Part shown: in pieces, positions 42,977 through 46,689 of the stretch
Layout of the letters: each line of letters opens with the position of its first letter
Numbering within the stretch: position 1 is the stretch's first letter
Source of the DNA: Bacillota bacterium
Lineage (GTDB): Bacteria; Bacillota; Clostridia; Lachnospirales; Lachnospiraceae
Length of the DNA stretch: 46,689 nucleotides
Assembly (NCBI GenBank): GCA_029779695.1
Contig: JAKPAB010000109.1
Coordinates: forward strand, 1-46,689
Reading direction: 5' to 3'
The notes under the pieces: generated by a model
Database searches by the model: none
What the model was told of the DNA's origin: nothing
Seen by the model: the letters and a program-made list of their open reading frames with translations, nothing else
Made by a program: the position numbers and the translations under genes

Positions 42977-44207
42977 AATTGCTTTATTTTCGAACATGGT
43001 TCTGAAGATCCTCGCTGTAATTGCCGCTATTATACTATGGGTATTGGTTGTCAATGTAGATGATCCTGTCAAGTCGACTACCTATACTGCCAAGGTTCAG
43101 GTATTAAATGGAGATGTGCTGACAAAAAACGGGCAATATTATGAAGTGCCAAGTGAAGAGAGTACCGTTTCATTTAGAGTTTCAGGTAAGAGATCTATAA
43201 TTGAAAAAATGACTAATGCGGATTTCACAGCGACAGCTGATATGAATTATCTAAACAGTGATAATCAGATACCTATTGATATTGAACCTACAAAATATAC
43301 GAGCTTGGTAACAATGCCATCGAAGTCATTTTATCTCAAGATCACGGTTGGAAACCTACAGACTAAAAAATTCACAGTTAAGGCTGTGACCAAGGGAAAG
43401 CCTGCAGAGGGAATAGTAATAGGCGAGGTCAAGGCAGAGCCTAAGGTAATAACAGTTACAGGACCAGAGACTGTAGTGTCATCTATAGAATCTGTAAAGG
43501 CATCCTGTGATGTTTCCAAGATAAATACAGATGTGAAAGAGGCTGTTGTTCCGGAATTTTATGATGCAAAAGGTAAGGAAGTCAATACTTCGAAGCTTAC
43601 TATCAGTGTAAGCACGGTTGACATATCTGTAGATGTTGCCTCTAGCAAAAATGTTCCTATTACAGTTGAATCATCAGGGAATCTGGCAGATGGACTAAAA
43701 CTAAAGAGCATAGTTACTAATCCTAGTCAGATAAGCGTCCAGGGTGAGGCAGATGTATTAAATAAACTGACAGGAATTACAATACCAGGTTCGGTTATAG
43801 ATCTAGGCAGTGTTACGGATAGCTTGGATACCACAGTTGATATAACCAGTTACCTTCCGCCAGGTGTTCAGCTTCTAGACAGCACCAAGAGCCAGGTAGA
43901 GGTCAAGATCAATGTGGAAAAAAGTACTTCAAAGACGATTTCTGTACCGACAGCCAACCTAACTGTAAGTGGCCTCTCATCCAGTTTGGAAGGAAAATTT
44001 ACATCGGATAAGTTCAGCATGAATGTCAAGGGTTTTCAGGAAGAAATAGACGCTTTGCAGGCCGATAAGATCACAGGCTCTGTGGATGCTACAGGACTAG
44101 TTAAGGGTATTCATCAAGTGACAGTTACGATTAAACTGGCAGATGGAATAAGCATGGATCCGGCTTCTACGGAAATAGATATCAGAGATAAGGGTACCGG
44201 AAATTGA
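42960..44207 (+). CDS. cdaR: CdaA regulator CdaR (YbbR-domain protein)
   Basis: Extracytoplasmic regulator of CdaA. One N-terminal membrane helix (residues about 12-30, MVLKILAVIAAIILWVLVV) is followed by three to four YbbR repeats of about 85 residues, each with a pattern like VITVTGPETVVSSIESVKA or QISVQGEADVLNKLTGI. At 415 residues it is slightly shorter than Bacillus CdaR. GAGGAGG inside the cdaA end precedes the ATG, a sign of coupled translation. It would sit outside the membrane and contact the CdaA membrane part. Confidence 0.93.
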   Translation: MWDKIKIALFSNMVLKILAVIAAIILWVLVVNVDDPVKSTTYTAKVQVLNGDVLTKNGQYYEVPSEESTVSFRVSGKRSIIEKMTNADFTATADMNYLNSDNQIPIDIEPTKYTSLVTMPSKSFYLKITVGNLQTKKFTVKAVTKGKPAEGIVIGEVKAEPKVITVTGPETVVSSIESVKASCDVSKINTDVKEAVVPEFYDAKGKEVNTSKLTISVSTVDISVDVASSKNVPITVESSGNLADGLKLKSIVTNPSQISVQGEADVLNKLTGITIPGSVIDLGSVTDSLDTTVDITSYLPPGVQLLDSTKSQVEVKINVEKSTSKTISVPTANLTVSGLSSSLEGKFTSDKFSMNVKGFQEEIDALQADKITGSVDATGLVKGIHQVTVTIKLADGISMDPASTEIDIRDKGTGN

Positions 44208-44245
44208 TATCCTTACATGACACCATATAGAAAGATAGAATTATT

Positions 44246-44515
44246 ATGGTTAGAAAAAAAGTTAAAATCTTAAACCCGACGGGGCTTCATCTCAGACCTG
44301 CTGGAGTGCTGTGTGATTGTGCAGTCAAGTATTCTTGTCACGTTTTATTTAATTATAAGGATGGCGGGGAAGCAAACTGCAAAAGTATATTATCAATATT
44401 GGGAGCATGTGTACGTTTCGGAGACGAAATAGAATTCGTCTGTGAAGGTGAAGGCGAGGACAATGCTCTTTTAGAGGTATGTGCCCTGGTGGAAAACGGC
44501 TTCGGCGAGCAATAA
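44246..44515 (+). CDS. HPr-family phosphocarrier protein
   Basis: Carries phosphate from enzyme I to sugar-specific PTS components. His15 is in the canonical TGLHLRPAG motif, and Ser47 in KSILSILGA corresponds to the HPr kinase site Ser46. So both the transport and the carbon-regulation residues are present. At 89 residues it has HPr length, but it is acidic and Cys-rich (five Cys) compared with housekeeping HPr, and the region after the Ser is diverged. It may be a second, specialised HPr. It lies 38 bp after cdaR with a weak ribosome site. Confidence 0.82.
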   Translation: MVRKKVKILNPTGLHLRPAGVLCDCAVKYSCHVLFNYKDGGEANCKSILSILGACVRFGDEIEFVCEGEGEDNALLEVCALVENGFGEQ

Positions 44516-44562
44516 AAAAGAAAAAGAAAAAAGAAAAAATAATAAGGAAAGAGGTTGCCATC

Positions 44563-46272
44563 ATGAACTGTCAGAAATATCGGAAGAATCCGGTTATTAA
44601 TTATCCGGATAGAAAATGGCCGGATATGGAAATTGAAAAGGCTCCGGTCTGGGTAAGTGTAGATCTAAGGGATGGCAATCAGGCTCTGGTTGAACCTATG
44701 AATGTGGATGAGAAGATGGAGATGTTCGAGCTTCTCATCAGGCTAGGATTCAAGGAAATCGAGATTGGATTCCCTGCAGCTTCACAGATAGAGTTTGACT
44801 TCCTTAGGAAACTGGTTGACGAGGGTAAGATCCCGGATGACGTCAAGGTTCAGGTGTTGACTCAATGCAGAGAAGAACTCTTAGACAGAACGTTTGAGTC
44901 CATCAAAGGGATAAAAAATGTAATAGTACATGTATATAATTCCACATCCGTTCTTCAGAGGGATGTGGTATTTCATAAGGACAAAAAGGAAATAACACAG
45001 ATTGCAGTAGACGGTGCCAGAATGGTTAAAAACCATTTAAATGATTTTGATGGTAATATTCAGCTGGAATATTCTCCGGAGAGCTTTACGGGAACCGAAC
45101 CTGAATATGCTACTGAAATATGTAATGCAGTTATAAAAGAATGGGATCATGCAACAAAGGTTCCAAAAGATTCTGTGGTGAACTGGGGAAATGAGCCAGG
45201 AGAACCTATTCCGGTAATAATCAATCTTCCTGCTACTGTTGAGATGAATACGCCTAATGTCTATGCTGATCAAGTCGAATGGGTCAGCCGACATCTTGAC
45301 GATAGAAAAAATGTGATAATATCCGTTCATCCACATAATGACAGGGGAACAGGTATAGCGTGCACAGAACTGGCACTTTTGGCAGGAGCCGAAAGGGTAG
45401 AGGGTACGCTCCTCGGTAACGGAGAGAGGACAGGCAACATTGATATTATCAACGTCGCTTATAATATGTTTTCTCAGGGGATAGATCCACAGTTAAACCT
45501 TGAGGATATCAATGAAATAATTGATGTATTCGAGAGATGCACAAAGATGGAGGTGGATCCTAGGCATCCATACGCAGGCAAGCTGGTATTTACAGCATTC
45601 TCTGGCTCACATCAAGATGCAATAAATAAAGGAAAACAGGCAATGCAGGAGCGAGGTACTTTAGTGTGGCAGATCCCATACTTGCCAATTGATCCCGCAG
45701 ATATTGGAAGAGCCTATGAACCAGTTGTACGTATAAACTCTCAGTCCGGAAAGGGCGGAGTTGCATTCGTAATGGATCAAGTCTATGGGTACAAGTTCCC
45801 AAAGAGTATGCAGAGAGAATTTGCAGATGTTATTCAAAACATTTCCGAAAGGGATGGAGGAGAAGTTAAACCGGAGACTATCATGAGAGCATTCAGAAAT
45901 GAATACCTTGAGACCAAATCTCCTTTTGAATTTATAGAAGTCAAGATCGATGAAACAGAAGAGGACAATACCCATATTATCCTCAAGTTTAACTATAATG
46001 GCGAGAAGATAACGACAGAGGCTGATGGTAATGGACCTGTAGATGCGGTTAAGCTCGCTATAAAACAGACAGTTCCGGAATTGGATTTTGCGATCGAGGA
46101 TTATACGGAGCACTCACTTAGCTCAGGTTCTCATGCCAAAGCGGCAGCATATATTCAGATCAAGGACAACAGGACAGGAAATACCACTCACGGTGTAGGT
46201 GTCAGTGGAAACATTACAAAGGCATCAATACGAGCAGTATTTTCTGCGCTTAACAGAATGAAAGGCATATAA
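44563..46272 (+). CDS. leuA: 2-isopropylmalate synthase
   Basis: First committed enzyme of leucine synthesis; condenses acetyl-CoA with 2-oxoisovalerate. The DRE-TIM barrel shows VSVDLRDGNQAL (catalytic Arg-Asp), EIGFPAAS, the metal pair in ISVHPHNDRGTG, and GNGERTGNIDI. The last ~130 residues are the LeuA allosteric domain, which binds leucine. Its 569 residues match the long form of LeuA. The frame is open from 44479, but those first 28 residues are Lys-rich and run over a poly-A/G tract; the start at 44563 is preceded by AAAGAGG. It lies 47 bp after the HPr gene. No T-box was seen. Confidence 0.95.
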   Translation: MNCQKYRKNPVINYPDRKWPDMEIEKAPVWVSVDLRDGNQALVEPMNVDEKMEMFELLIRLGFKEIEIGFPAASQIEFDFLRKLVDEGKIPDDVKVQVLTQCREELLDRTFESIKGIKNVIVHVYNSTSVLQRDVVFHKDKKEITQIAVDGARMVKNHLNDFDGNIQLEYSPESFTGTEPEYATEICNAVIKEWDHATKVPKDSVVNWGNEPGEPIPVIINLPATVEMNTPNVYADQVEWVSRHLDDRKNVIISVHPHNDRGTGIACTELALLAGAERVEGTLLGNGERTGNIDIINVAYNMFSQGIDPQLNLEDINEIIDVFERCTKMEVDPRHPYAGKLVFTAFSGSHQDAINKGKQAMQERGTLVWQIPYLPIDPADIGRAYEPVVRINSQSGKGGVAFVMDQVYGYKFPKSMQREFADVIQNISERDGGEVKPETIMRAFRNEYLETKSPFEFIEVKIDETEEDNTHIILKFNYNGEKITTEADGNGPVDAVKLAIKQTVPELDFAIEDYTEHSLSSGSHAKAAAYIQIKDNRTGNTTHGVGVSGNITKASIRAVFSALNRMKGI

Positions 46273-46279
46273 AAAGGAC

Positions 46280-46689
46280 ATGTACGATTATTTAGTAATT
46301 GGCTCAGGACTGTATGGGGCAACATTCGCCAATCTGGCAAAAAAAGATGGAAAAACTGTTTTGGTCATAGACAGACGACCCAATATAGCCGGTAATGTAT
46401 ATACAGAAAAAGTAGAAGGGATAAATGTTCATAAATACGGAGCTCATATTTTTCATACGAACTCAAGAGAAGTATGGGATTATGTCAATCAGTTCGCTGT
46501 ATTTAACAGATTTACCAATTCACCGGTAGCCAATTACAAGGGAGAGTTGTACTCACTCCCTTTTAACATGTATACATTTAATAAGATGTGGGGAGTTGTA
46601 ACTCCTGAGGAAGCCGAGCTTAAGATCGAAGAGCAGAGAAAAGAGATAAATGGTGAGCCGGAGAACCTGGAAGAACAGGCCATTTCACT
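46280..46689 (+). CDS. glf: UDP-galactopyranose mutase (3' end outside window)
   Basis: FAD enzyme that makes UDP-galactofuranose for surface glycans. The visible 136 residues begin MYDYLVIGSGLYGATFA (dinucleotide-binding fold with GxGxxG-like pattern), continue with VIDRRPNIAGNVYTE, and include YGAHIFHTNSREVWDYVNQF and LYSLPFNMYTFNKMWG, all standard for Glf. The frame remains open at the right edge. The ATG is only seven bases after the leuA stop, with AAGGA unusually close to it, so translation may depend on coupling to leuA. Confidence 0.92.
   Translation, partial: MYDYLVIGSGLYGATFANLAKKDGKTVLVIDRRPNIAGNVYTEKVEGINVHKYGAHIFHTNSREVWDYVNQFAVFNRFTNSPVANYKGELYSLPFNMYTFNKMWGVVTPEEAELKIEEQRKEINGEPENLEEQAIS

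Noticed and set aside
44516-44562. T-box or leucine attenuator before leuA
   Set aside because: Only 47 bp of A/G-rich sequence separates leuA from the HPr gene; no leader peptide or terminator fits.
44479-44562. Extended N-terminus of LeuA starting in the HPr gene
   Set aside because: The 28 added residues are a Lys-rich translation of a purine tract; the ATG at 44563 has AAAGAGG upstream.
45661-46113. 150-codon minus-strand frame opposite leuA
   Set aside because: Antisense to the LeuA regulatory domain, with no ribosome site.
1-46689. CRISPR arrays, insertion sequences, prophage or integrase genes
   Set aside because: No regularly spaced repeats, transposase or phage genes were seen on either strand.

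Overview
The window looks like a chromosomal segment of a low-GC, motile, Gram-positive anaerobe, most likely a member of the Lachnospiraceae (Butyrivibrio/Roseburia-like; the genus cannot be fixed from sequence reading alone). The basis is the AT-rich base use, strong Shine-Dalgarno sites, sigma-A and sigma-D type promoters, the Veg protein, long-form HPF, RecD2, an mbl/flhO/flhP set, comFC-yvyF and a cdaA-cdaR pair. No insertion sequence, prophage or CRISPR array was seen. Nearly all of it is dense, ordinary chromosomal coding sequence with one or two unusual blocks.

Layout. 1-3.2 kb: the end of an amino-sugar operon (GH20 hexosaminidase, NanE, RpiR regulator). 3.2-5.2 kb, minus strand: murI, a Gly-Gly-Phe tRNA cluster with its own promoter and terminator, and hpf. 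5.3-11.2 kb, plus strand: an SDR reductase, then an XRE/TPR-like regulator, an alpha/beta hydrolase, a membrane-anchored MurF-type ligase and a D-Ala-D-Ala ligase. plsC lies convergent at 11.2-11.9 kb. 12.2-15.4 kb: veg, a coiled-coil NlpC/P60 hydrolase, a SurA-N-like membrane protein and a SEC-C methionine aminopeptidase. 15.55-15.94 kb: an apparent free-standing structured RNA with its own promoter, an 8-bp closing helix and a terminator, directly before secA (16.1-18.7 kb). 18.9-23.9 kb: uvrB-uvrA behind a good LexA box. 24.3 kb: an mreB/mbl gene.

25.5-33.2 kb holds the most unusual block: a dlt-like operon made of a DltA-type adenylating enzyme, a LysA-fold PLP decarboxylase, a DltC-type carrier, an AlgI-like MBOAT acyltransferase and a short SGNH protein, with an OmpR-type response regulator and histidine kinase translationally coupled at its end. 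It sits between mbl and flhO-flhP, genes that are neighbours in Bacillus. A BtrK-like role for the decarboxylase (acting on a carrier-bound amino acid) would make this a surface-esterification system that transfers something other than D-alanine; that is inference.

33.3-37.7 kb: flagellar rod genes flhO, flhP and a FlgJ-like rod-binding protein behind a sigma-D promoter, with recD2 overlapping the last. 38-39.4 kb: a lone, membrane-anchored PF04392-type binding protein on the minus strand. 39.6-46.7 kb: comFC-yvyF, two conserved-looking membrane proteins of unknown function, the c-di-AMP synthase cdaA with cdaR, an HPr-type phosphocarrier, leuA, and the start of glf at the window edge.
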